NCBI GenBank assembly: GCA_002898855.1
Contig: BEIR01000083.1
Location: forward strand, 1-6,211
Source of the DNA: a bacterium HR41
GTDB lineage: Bacteria > Actinomycetota > Thermoleophilia > Solirubrobacterales > Thermoleophilaceae
Direction of reading: 5' to 3'
DNA: 6,211 bases
The notes under the pieces are model-generated. The model worked only from the letters and a program-made list of their open reading frames with translations, did not search any database and was not told where the DNA came from. Made by a program: the position numbers and the translations under genes. Position 1 is the stretch's first letter; the number at the start of each line of letters is the position of its first letter. Below are positions 1 to 5,920 of this stretch, one piece after another.

Positions 1-1
1 C

Positions 2-979
2 GGAAGCCTCGCGGTCGGACGCTTCGCCCACACGCTGACGGTGCTGCCCGGCGGCGACGCCCTCGTCTGCGGCGGCGCCTCGCTGTCAGCCCGCGATCCC
101 GGCTACTTGGCCAGCTGTGAGCGGTGGCTGCACGAGTCCGGCACGTTCGCGCCCGGTGCTGCCCTGCCATCCCCGCGCGCCAACCACGCCGCCGTGTTCG
201 TCCCCCGCGCTGACGGCGGCAGCGCTGCGGTGGTGGTCACCGGCGGCTTGGGGCGCGGCAGCGCAGGGCTCGGAGAAGTCGACCTGCTGCCGCTAGGCAA
301 CGACGGGCGTGCCCTCGCTGGATGGCGTCCGCTCGCGGCTCTCGAGAACGGCCGCTACCACCACACCGCGACGGTTTTGCGCGACGGACGCGTGCTCGTT
401 GTCGGCGGCGAACGCAGCGACCGGCCGATCCCGCTTTTCGCCACCGAGATCGTCGACCCTGTGCGGGCGACGAGCACGGTGAGCGACCCTCTCATCGAGC
501 CGCGCGTCAACCACTTCGCCGTCGCGCTAGCCGACGGGAGGGTGCTGGTGGGCGGTGGCGGCACGTTCGCGAGCGGCTTTCGCCGTAGCGTCGAGATCTA
601 CGATCCCCGCAGTCAACGGTGGCGGCGTGCCGCGCCGATGCACACCGCACGCGGCTTCGCGCAGGCGACGCTCCTCGCCGACGGTCGTGTTCTCGTCGTC
701 GGTGGTTTCGGCAACGACGGCGACCTCGCCGAGGCCGAAATCTACGATCCGCGTCGCAACCGGTGGGCGCTCGTCGGCGAGCGACCGCGCCCGCGTGCGC
801 GCGGGATCGCCGTAACGCTGGCAGATGGTCGCGTGCTCCTGGCCGGCGGCCAGCTCGCGAACGGGCGGGTGTTGCGCGACGCCGAGCTTTTCGATCCGCG
901 CGCTACCGCCCGACTGGCCGACTTGCGGCTCCCGGCGCGGGTGCGGGCGGGTGCGGCGCTCGCCATCCGCTACTGGTAG
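2..979 (+). CDS. Kelch-repeat beta-propeller protein, 5'-partial, ends at a suspect amber codon
   Basis: The frame is open from the first complete codon at position 2, and the residues before the first GTG (position 41) already form a Kelch strand (GRFAHTLTVLPGGDALVCGG). The gene therefore starts outside the window and 41 is not its start. About 325 residues are visible, with six Kelch/galactose-oxidase-type blades. Each follows the pattern R-x-x-H/A-x-A-x-x-L-x-D-G-R-V-L-V-x-GG, and several end in E-I/L-Y/F-D-P; clear cores are DGRVLVVGG, DGRVLVGGG and DGRVLLAGG. Such propellers usually act as extracellular binding scaffolds, but a few are oxidases. The visible part has no catalytic signature, so no enzyme activity is assigned. 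The stop is TAG at 977-979, and the same frame continues with a plausible C-terminal module to 1216. The protein may thus be truncated by a nonsense mutation or base error. The fold is confident; the function is unknown. Confidence 0.87.
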   Translation, partial: GSLAVGRFAHTLTVLPGGDALVCGGASLSARDPGYLASCERWLHESGTFAPGAALPSPRANHAAVFVPRADGGSAAVVVTGGLGRGSAGLGEVDLLPLGNDGRALAGWRPLAALENGRYHHTATVLRDGRVLVVGGERSDRPIPLFATEIVDPVRATSTVSDPLIEPRVNHFAVALADGRVLVGGGGTFASGFRRSVEIYDPRSQRWRRAAPMHTARGFAQATLLADGRVLVVGGFGNDGDLAEAEIYDPRRNRWALVGERPRPRARGIAVTLADGRVLLAGGQLANGRVLRDAELFDPRATARLADLRLPARVRAGAALAIRYW

Positions 980-1216
980 GGCGCCCGCGGGCCGACGACG
1001 ATCGCGCTCGTACGTGTGCGCAAAGCGCGAGGGCGCTGCCCGCGACTTACGGGCGCTTGCGAGTACCGCCGCACCGCCACTCGCCGCAAGCTGCAGGACA
1101 AGGTCGGCTGGCGCCGGCTCCGCCTTGCCACACGCACCCTGCCTGCAGGCCGCTACGAGATCGTCGTGCGTCACGCCGGTCGCGAGCTGCGCGGGCGGTT
1201 TGCGGTGGTGCGCTGA
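980..1216 (+). pseudogene. C-terminal module of the Kelch protein, cut off by the in-frame TAG
   Basis: This stretch is in exactly the same frame as the Kelch gene and has no further stop until TGA at 1214-1216. It encodes about 78 residues: TTIALVRVRKARGRC, a basic Arg-rich middle, then LPAGRYEIVVRHAGRELRG and a final FAVVR. The order (beta strand, GRC, LxxGRYxxxV, terminal strand) resembles the small beta-sandwich tails common on exported proteins of Solirubrobacterales-like bacteria; that comparison is from memory of the family style. A GTG at 1016 could start a 66-residue peptide, but it would lose the first strand and has no Shine-Dalgarno. The simplest reading is that the original gene ran to 1216 and TAG 977-979 replaced a sense codon such as TCG, TGG, CAG or TAC. 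Readthrough cannot be excluded from sequence. Confidence 0.6.
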
Positions 1217-1237
1217 GGAGCGAGCGCCTCGACCACC
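1204..1237 (+). terminator. Possible stem-loop at the end of the Kelch reading frame
   Basis: GGTGGT at 1204-1209 can pair with ACCACC at 1232-1237, and GCGCT at 1210-1214 with AGCGC at 1223-1227, leaving a short bulge. The structure straddles the TGA at 1214-1216, where the Kelch frame would end without the amber codon. There is no U-tract, and the distal arm overlaps the proposed -35 of the next gene, so this is a weak call. Confidence 0.3.
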
Positions 1238-1257
1238 GACCGACCGTTCGGTAGCAT
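1229..1257 (+). promoter_or_regulatory. Putative sigma-70-type promoter of the exported hydrolase gene
   Basis: TCGACC at 1229-1234 (four of six matches to TTGACA) lies 17 bp upstream of TAGCAT at 1252-1257 (four of six matches to TATAAT). A start site about seven bases downstream would give a leader of roughly 58 nt before the ATG at 1322. A short inverted repeat, ACCG-TT-CGGT (1243-1252), lies in the spacer and touches the -10; a repressor could bind there. Both are predictions by eye. Confidence 0.45.
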
Positions 1258-1307
1258 CGACCGCAGCCTCCGAGCAGAGGCCGCTTCCGCCGTTTGCAGT
1301 AACCCCC

Positions 1308-1313
1308 AGGAGG
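1308..1313 (+). promoter_or_regulatory. Shine-Dalgarno AGGAGG of the hydrolase gene
   Basis: A perfect AGGAGG ends eight bases before the ATG at 1322. It fixes that ATG as the start, in preference to the in-frame GTG at 1388, which has no comparable site. Confidence 0.8.
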
Positions 1314-1321
1314 AGTGATCG

Positions 1322-2818
1322 ATGGCGACAGTCCCCTCGCCTTTTAGTGTTCGCGTGCCTGGAAGGCGAGCCGCGAGCGAGCCTGCGGTGAGCCGGTCGC
1401 AGCGGCACCGGACACCGGCGCGACGGCCGCGACGGTGGGCTGTTTTCAGCTTGGCGAGCTTGGCCGCGCTCGCTCTCCTCGCCACGCTGCCGCTTCCCGC
1501 GCCAGCCGCCAAAGGCAAGATCAGCGAGCGTTTCGAGCGGATTCGGGGTTACAACGAGCCCTCGACACCGGCCAAGTACGACCGCGTCGGCATCCTCGCG
1601 GTCGGTTCGCGCAAAGCGCCGAACATCCTGATCCTCGTTCCGGGCACGTCGGCTAGCTCCACCTACTTCGTCCCCCTCGCCGAGGACATCGTGCGCAAGC
1701 TCCCGCGCTGGCAGGTGTGGGCGGTGGAACGGCGCGAGAACCTGCTCGAGGACCACTCGGTGTTCGACCTTGCCAAACGCCGCAAGGTCACCGATCAGCA
1801 GGTATTCGACTACTACCTGCGGTGGATCACGACGCCGTCGATCACCAAGCACATCCGCTTGATCCCCGACAGCGAAGTGGCGTTCGCACGCAACTGGGGC
1901 ATGCGCACCGAGATCGAGGACCTGCACCGTGTCGTGCAGCTGGCGCGCAAATGCGGACGGCACGTGGTGCTCGGCGGTCACTCACTCGGCGGCACGATCA
2001 CCACCGCGTACGCCACCTGGAACTTCCGCGGCAAGCCGGGGGCGCGCTACCTCGACGGGCTCGTGTACATCGACGGCGGCAGGATCGGCAACCCGCCGAG
2101 CGCCGACGCGGCACGCAGGCAGCTCGAGCAATTCGCCACGCAATCGCCGTGGCTGAGCTTTGGTGGCATCCCGGCACCCTATGCCGGTCTCTTCAACACC
2201 GCCGGCTCGTTGGCCGCGCTCATCTACCCCAACGAGCCGTCGATCGCGTACGACTGGCCCGGGCTGCCGGCCTTCCTCAAGCCACCGGTGCGGCCCACGA
2301 ACTTGGCGCAGTACGGCTATGCCCTCGACACCGAAACGTCGCCGCCGGCGCTGTGGGCAGCCCAGGCACACATCGGCAAGCTCAAGCCAAGCGGCGACCC
2401 GCGCGGCTGGGACCAGGCTGGTGAGATCACTCCGATCCGCCGTTACGCGCGGATGTTCTCGGGCATCGACTTCCACGGGCTCGACGGAACGGCCTGGTAC
2501 CACCCGATGCGCCTAACGATCGACGCCAGTGCCGTGGGTAACGGGACGCCGAACCCGGCGCAGAAGGTGTTCGGTGTGCGTGCCACGCTCGGACGCAAGC
2601 TGCCGAAGCGGTTGCGGATCTATGCCTTCGGCGCTGCGGGCGGGCGGCTCGTCACCGACGCCGCGCGCGATCTTGCGCGTCAGGCGGGGATCCCGAAGCG
2701 CAACGTGGTGCTCGTGAACCGGCAGGGCACGTATGCCCACAACGATCCGGCGGGCGCCTATCCGCGCAACGAGTTCGTCAAGTACCTGCTGCCGTTCCTG
2801 AAACGGATCGCGCGCTAG
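1322..2818 (+). CDS. Exported alpha/beta hydrolase (lipase/esterase-like), 498 aa
   Basis: The protein has a long basic N-region (RR pairs at residues 34-35 and 37-38), a hydrophobic segment at about 39-58 and an Ala-rich cleavage region near APA/A (60-63), so it is probably exported. RRWAVF loosely resembles a Tat motif, but a Sec signal is equally possible. The mature part carries the alpha/beta-hydrolase pattern: an oxyanion-loop-like strand and turn ILILVPGTS (about 102-110), the nucleophile elbow GGHSLGG with Ser221, and a late His473 in GTYAHNDP that suits the catalytic histidine. The acid is uncertain: Asp251 in VYIDGG just after the elbow, or Asp446 after the strand RIYAF. At 498 aa it is longer than typical 280-320 aa members, and about 190 residues separate the elbow from the last strand, enough for a large lid. 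No substrate can be named. The gene stands alone, with its own promoter and RBS and a hairpin behind it. Confidence 0.88.
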   Translation: MATVPSPFSVRVPGRRAASEPAVSRSQRHRTPARRPRRWAVFSLASLAALALLATLPLPAPAAKGKISERFERIRGYNEPSTPAKYDRVGILAVGSRKAPNILILVPGTSASSTYFVPLAEDIVRKLPRWQVWAVERRENLLEDHSVFDLAKRRKVTDQQVFDYYLRWITTPSITKHIRLIPDSEVAFARNWGMRTEIEDLHRVVQLARKCGRHVVLGGHSLGGTITTAYATWNFRGKPGARYLDGLVYIDGGRIGNPPSADAARRQLEQFATQSPWLSFGGIPAPYAGLFNTAGSLAALIYPNEPSIAYDWPGLPAFLKPPVRPTNLAQYGYALDTETSPPALWAAQAHIGKLKPSGDPRGWDQAGEITPIRRYARMFSGIDFHGLDGTAWYHPMRLTIDASAVGNGTPNPAQKVFGVRATLGRKLPKRLRIYAFGAAGGRLVTDAARDLARQAGIPKRNVVLVNRQGTYAHNDPAGAYPRNEFVKYLLPFLKRIAR

Positions 2819-2830
2819 CTACCGCTCGCT

Positions 2831-2866
2831 GCTTGCGCGACCGGCCGTCGGGCCGGTCGCGCAAGC
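2831..2866. terminator. Perfect 16-bp GC-rich hairpin after the hydrolase gene
   Basis: GCTTGCGCGACCGGCC at 2831-2846 is the exact reverse complement of 2851-2866, with the four-base loop GTCG. An outer CCGCT/AGCGG pair (2822-2826 with 2870-2874) extends it across a small internal loop. It begins 12 bases after the TAG of the hydrolase and ends before the GST-like gene. There is no T-run on either side, so it would be a U-less intrinsic terminator or an RNA 3'-end-stabilising structure. Confidence 0.65.
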
Positions 2867-2889
2867 GATAGCGGCGTTGCGTCCGGCGG

Positions 2890-2895
2890 TAGGCT
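2890..2895 (+). promoter_or_regulatory. -10-like TAGGCT placed for leaderless transcription of the GST-like gene
   Basis: TAGGCT ends six bases before the ATG at 2902, the spacing expected if transcription starts at the A of the start codon. No Shine-Dalgarno is visible upstream. Leaderless mRNAs are common in actinobacteria. No good -35 is seen at the usual distance. Confidence 0.4.
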
Positions 2896-2901
2896 GCCGG
2901 C

Positions 2902-3633
2902 ATGGCCGCGACGCTGTATTCGATTCCGCCTTCGCACCCGGCGCTGGCCGCGAAGTTGATGCTGCGCCGGGTTGGGCTCGAGCACCGCGTGATCGAGCTC
3001 CCGCCAGGTCTGCACGCGGCGGTCGTACGCGCACGAGGATTCGAGCGCGGCACCGTCCCTGCGCTTGTGATCGACGGGCGGCGCGTTCAGGGCTCGAGGG
3101 CGATCAGTCGCCATCTGGACGAGCTGTTCCCGGGCGTGCTTTTCCCCACTGAGCCTGGGCAACGCGCGCGCGTAGCGGAGGCCGAGGAGTGGGGCGAGCG
3201 CGAGTTCCAGCCGGTGCCGCGGCGTATCTTCCGGTGGATCCTGGCGCGCGACCCCGAGGCACGTGCGGAACTGGCGCGCGAGTCGAAGCTTCCGTTCGCC
3301 GGCCTGCAGGCGCGCACCACAGCACCGATCGCGCGCAAGTTCGCTACCGCTGTGGGGGCGAGCGAGGAGCAGGTGCGACGCGACATCGCCACATTGCCTG
3401 AGCAGCTCGAGCGTGTCGACGCCTGTATCGCCGACGGAACGATCGGCGGTGAGGAGCCGAACGCCGCCGATTTCCAGATCGCGACCACGGTGCACGCGCT
3501 GATGCGCTTCCCTCAGCTGCGGCCGCTGATCGAGGGACGGCCGGCCGCCGACCTCGCCCGCCGTGTGGTGGGCGAGCCGCGCGAGGTGCCGGTGCGGGTG
3601 CCGGACGAGTGGGTGGACGGGGCCCGTACCTGA
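2902..3633 (+). CDS. Glutathione S-transferase-like protein, 243 aa
   Basis: The N-terminal part (about 1-75) matches a GST thioredoxin-like domain. It has an opening strand LYSIPPSHP, a first helix, the cis-proline motif TVPAL (Pro53), and GSRAI at 64-68, corresponding to the E/G-S-x-A-I motif that contacts glutathione in the family. The rest is helical and includes NAADFQIATTVHAL (Asp190), the conserved N-capping-box region of the GST C-terminal domain. The length is near the usual 200-240 residues. Ser7 or Ser11 could be the active-site residue; there is no cysteine in the opening motif. Most actinobacteria use mycothiol rather than glutathione, so the thiol substrate is open and the protein may not be a true transferase. 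The gene has its own probable leaderless promoter and converges on the histidine kinase, whose open frame runs antisense across its last 290 bases. Confidence 0.82.
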   Translation: MAATLYSIPPSHPALAAKLMLRRVGLEHRVIELPPGLHAAVVRARGFERGTVPALVIDGRRVQGSRAISRHLDELFPGVLFPTEPGQRARVAEAEEWGEREFQPVPRRIFRWILARDPEARAELARESKLPFAGLQARTTAPIARKFATAVGASEEQVRRDIATLPEQLERVDACIADGTIGGEEPNAADFQIATTVHALMRFPQLRPLIEGRPAADLARRVVGEPREVPVRVPDEWVDGART

Positions 3634-5089
3634 GGGCCGGCGACGCCGCGCGCCGGTAGCGCGCAGCGTCGATCGCGCTCACTGCGCTGTAGCCAGCTGC
3701 AGGCACAGGCTTGGGGCGAGCGGCAGTTATGCAGCCGTTTCCAGCGGCGGGCAAGCGCAGTTCGAAGTGCCCGGGAGGACCGGGGTACGCCACCACGTCG
3801 CCGCCCACGGCGCGCGCCAGTCTCCGTGCGAGAGCCAACCCAAGGCCGGCGCCGCTGTCGTCGTCTCGTCGCGCCCGCGTCCCGCGCCGGCCGGGCTCGA
3901 AAACCGTTTCGACCTCTCCGGGGGCGAGCCCGGCGCCGCCGTCGACGACCGCCACGCTCGCCTGGTCGCTACCGCCGCTCACGATCAAACGGACGCTGTC
4001 GCGGCCGTGACGGTAGCCGTTCTCGACGAGCGGACTCAGCGCGCGCTCGACCAGTTCACGCTCGGCGGCCACCATCACCGGCTCGCGATCGCACTCGAGT
4101 TCGATGCGCACCCCCGCGCGCGCCGCGAGCGCCCGGTGCGTGTCGGCAACGGTGCGCGCACACTGCGCTAGGTCGCTGCGACGACGGGCCAGAGCTGCCT
4201 CCGCACGCTCCGCACTGAGCAAGGCGTCGAGACAGGCGCTCATACGCCGGGCCGAATCGAGAACGTCGCGCAGGGCGCGCCGGTACTCGTCGCTGGTGCG
4301 CGGACCGCGTAGAGCGAACTGGGCCTCGGCGATCATCCCGGCAAGCGGTGTTCTCAGTTCGTGCGCGAGCTCGGCCGAGAAGCGCTGCTCGCGGCGCAGG
4401 CTCTGGACGAGACGGTCGAGCAGCCGATCGAGCGTCGCCGCGAGCCGTGTCAGCTCGTCGCGCGGTGCGCCGAGCGCGAAGCGCCGCTCGAGGTCCCGCT
4501 CCGACCACTCGGCGGCGCGTTCCGTCATCTGCACCACGGGCCGCAACGCCGCTCGCACCAGATGCCTGCCGGCCAGCGTGATCGTTGCCAGCAGAGACAG
4601 CGAGAAGAGGATCGAGCCCACGAGCGTCTCTTCGCGCACGCGCTCGTAGGGGTCGAGCGAGACGACCGCCACTGCCCGGCCGATGGTGCGCCGGCCGACG
4701 CGAATCGGCTGTGCGGCTAGGAGCACGTTGGTGGGCTGCACCTTCCTCGTGTCGCGCCCGCTGCGCGCGAGCTCTCGCGCCGCCGTCTCCTCGAGCGCCG
4801 CGGCGCGCGGCTTCACGAGCTCTGTGCCGTTCGCGAACACCCAACCGGGCTGGCCCACGCCGGCCCGGGCCTCCGGTCGTAGCCGCTCGCCGGCCGCCAA
4901 CTCGGAGGCGGCTAGACCGGCCAGCGCCCGCGCGCGTTCGTGGGCGAGCGCGCTCGCGTCACGCGCCAGCGTGCCGCTCAAGACGACGTTGAAGGCCGCG
5001 GTCAACACTGCCAGCCCCACGATCGCGCCCGCTAGCAGCGCGAGCGTGAGACGGGTCCGCAGCGTCCACGAACCGGTCAGCGACCGCAG
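3344..5089 (-). CDS. Membrane sensor histidine kinase, with abnormal start and 3' run-on
   Basis: Numbered from a CTG at 5089, the order is: TM helix 1 at about 14-36; an extracytoplasmic sensor of about 118 residues that I cannot assign; TM helix 2 at about 155-175; HAMP at about 176-230; the HisKA H-box LAHELRTPLAG with phospho-acceptor His243; then HATPase_c with the N-box LVENGYRHG (Asn357), G1 VVDGGAGL (Asp383), F-box VFEPG and G2 GAGLGLALARRL (413-424). The core is intact and should autophosphorylate and pass phosphate to the regulator encoded just upstream, which it overlaps by 13 nt. Two oddities stand out. No ATG, GTG or TTG lies in frame between 5248 and 5020, although TM1 needs a start near 5090; CTG 5089 or 5080 is possible, while GTG 5020 would cut into TM1. 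The ATPase domain ends with FELRLPAA near 3743, yet the frame continues about 130 Pro/Ala/Arg-rich residues to 3344. A TAA in the neighbouring frame at 3729-3727 suggests a one-base frameshift. The kinase identity is certain; both ends are not. Confidence 0.85.
   Translation of the reverse strand: MRSLTGSWTLRTRLTLALLAGAIVGLAVLTAAFNVVLSGTLARDASALAHERARALAGLAASELAAGERLRPEARAGVGQPGWVFANGTELVKPRAAALEETAARELARSGRDTRKVQPTNVLLAAQPIRVGRRTIGRAVAVVSLDPYERVREETLVGSILFSLSLLATITLAGRHLVRAALRPVVQMTERAAEWSERDLERRFALGAPRDELTRLAATLDRLLDRLVQSLRREQRFSAELAHELRTPLAGMIAEAQFALRGPRTSDEYRRALRDVLDSARRMSACLDALLSAERAEAALARRRSDLAQCARTVADTHRALAARAGVRIELECDREPVMVAAERELVERALSPLVENGYRHGRDSVRLIVSGGSDQASVAVVDGGAGLAPGEVETVFEPGRRGTRARRDDDSGAGLGLALARRLARAVGGDVVAYPGPPGHFELRLPAAGNGCITAARPKPVPAAGYSAVSAIDAARYRRAASPALRYGPRPPTRPAPAPAPRAARPPHGGRGRRPAVPRSAAAAEGSASARAPWSRSGNRRRSAPHRRSFRRRYRRRHARAAQAMWRCRVAPAPRSPPQR
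3636..3656. terminator. Weak hairpin between the convergent GST-like and kinase genes
   Basis: CCGGCG at 3637-3642 pairs with CGCCGG at 3651-3656 across an eight-base loop, directly after the GST-like stop codon. A second small stem (AGCGCG 3658-3663 with CGCGCT 3674-3679) follows. Such short stems arise easily by chance in DNA this GC-rich, and no U-tract is present. Confidence 0.25.
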
Positions 5090-5814
5090 CGACCGACCCC
5101 CCGCTCCTGCTCGCCGATTGTCAGCTTGTAACCGACGCCGCGCACGGTCTCGATCCGCGTGCGGCTTCCGACCCGCAGCAACTTCCGTCGCAACCGCGCC
5201 ACGTACACCTCGAGGGTGTTGTCGCGGACGATCGCACCGGGCGGCCACGCTGCCGCCGCGAGCTCCTCGCGTGGCACGATCTTCCCGGCGCGCGCGAACA
5301 GCGCGCCGGCGAGGCGAAACTCGGTCGGTGTGAGCGGCGAACGGGCGGCGCCGCACGCGATCGTGAACTCGGTCGGGTCGAGCTCGACGTCGGCGGCAGC
5401 GAGCGGCGCCGGCGCCGAGGCGCGGCGCAGCAGAGCGCGGATGCGAGCGACCAGCTCTTCGATGTCGAACGGCTTGGTGACGTAGTCGTCGCCGCCAGCG
5501 GCGAAGCCGCCGAGACGGTCGGGCAGGGCGTCGCGGGCGGTGAGAAACAGCACGGGGGCGGTGATTCCGCGCGCACGCAGCGCCTGGCAGACGTCGCGCC
5601 CGTCGGAGTCGGGCAGGCCGATATCGATCACGAGCAGGTCGGGACCTGCCGCTTCTGCGAACTCGACCGCTCCCTGGCCGGTCGCCGTAGCGAGCACACG
5701 CATCCCCTCGTCTTTCAAAGTGCGCGCCAGTACCTCGCGCAGCACGCGGTCGTCCTCCGCTACCACCAAGAGCGGCGAACGGTTGGCGAGGGTGTAGCTC
5801 GTCGGTGCGCCCAT
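5077..5814 (-). CDS. OmpR/PhoB-family response regulator, 245 aa
   Basis: The receiver domain (about 14-130) has the acidic pair Asp21/Asp22 in VVAEDD, the phospho-acceptor Asp64 in LLVIDIGLPDSDG, Thr92 in FLTA and Lys114 in DDYVTKPF, all intact. The C-terminal winged-helix domain shows LTPTEFRLAGALF, the recognition-helix segment NTLEVYVARLRRKL and the wing motif IETVRGVGYKL, so it is a DNA-binding transcription regulator. ATG 5814 gives the usual family length. The longer open frame to 6108 would add about 98 residues of non-family sequence and run through the palindrome and into the next gene, so it is rejected. There is no good Shine-Dalgarno; TACGTT (5829-5824) is placed for a nearly leaderless start. 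The gene overlaps the downstream kinase, which is its evident partner. The regulated genes are unknown, though autoregulation is common in this family. Confidence 0.93.
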   Translation of the reverse strand: MGAPTSYTLANRSPLLVVAEDDRVLREVLARTLKDEGMRVLATATGQGAVEFAEAAGPDLLVIDIGLPDSDGRDVCQALRARGITAPVLFLTARDALPDRLGGFAAGGDDYVTKPFDIEELVARIRALLRRASAPAPLAAADVELDPTEFTIACGAARSPLTPTEFRLAGALFARAGKIVPREELAAAAWPPGAIVRDNTLEVYVARLRRKLLRVGSRTRIETVRGVGYKLTIGEQERGVGRCGR

Positions 5815-5823
5815 TCCACCGAC

Positions 5824-5829
5824 AACGTA
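5824..5829 (-). promoter_or_regulatory. -10-like TACGTT before the response regulator
   Basis: On the minus strand TACGTT ends nine bases before the ATG at 5814, so transcription would begin within a few bases of the start codon. The corresponding -35 position would fall inside the 36-bp palindrome and shows no consensus. Prediction only. Confidence 0.3.
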
Positions 5830-5835
5830 GTGGGC

Positions 5836-5871
5836 GTCCGTCGGGGCCGGCTCGAGCCGGCCCCGACGGAC
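5836..5871. terminator. 36-bp perfect palindrome between the small exported-protein gene and the response regulator
   Basis: Positions 5836-5853 are the exact reverse complement of 5854-5871, with no mismatch over 36 bp. As RNA it folds into a 16-bp stem with arm GTCCGTCGGGGCCGGC and loop TCGA. It lies 48 bases beyond the stop of the small gene and 21 bases upstream of the regulator ATG. It probably terminates the small-gene transcript, although there is no U-tract. Its position across the expected -35 of the regulator also permits an operator role. Confidence 0.6.
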
Positions 5872-5920
5872 TGGAGGAGGACCCCCTTTCGATCGCGGCG
5901 GATAAGTCCGCTGCTCTAGC

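Noticed and set aside
41..979. GTG 41 as the true start of the Kelch gene
   Set aside because: Codons before 41 already encode a conserved Kelch strand in frame (GRFAHTLT), and no RBS precedes 41.
1016..1216. Independent 66-aa gene starting at GTG 1016
   Set aside because: It lacks an RBS, begins in the middle of a predicted beta strand and is in frame with the Kelch gene. It is better read as the severed C-terminus.
527..1981. 484-codon minus-strand open frame
   Set aside because: It is antisense to the Kelch gene and the hydrolase, crosses an intergenic promoter region, and its translation is low-complexity Arg/Ala/His with no domain. Long antisense frames are expected in DNA this GC-rich.
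1388..2818. Later GTG start for the hydrolase at 1388
   Set aside because: The perfect AGGAGG at 1308-1313 is correctly spaced for ATG 1322, and 1388 has no comparable site.
3563..4171. 202-codon plus-strand frame antisense to the kinase ATPase domain
   Set aside because: The minus strand here encodes the conserved N, G1, F and G2 boxes; the plus-strand product has no recognisable motif or RBS.
4056..4844. 262-codon minus-strand frame inside the kinase gene
   Set aside because: It is an Arg/Ala-rich out-of-frame shadow; the overlapping kinase frame carries HAMP and the H-box.
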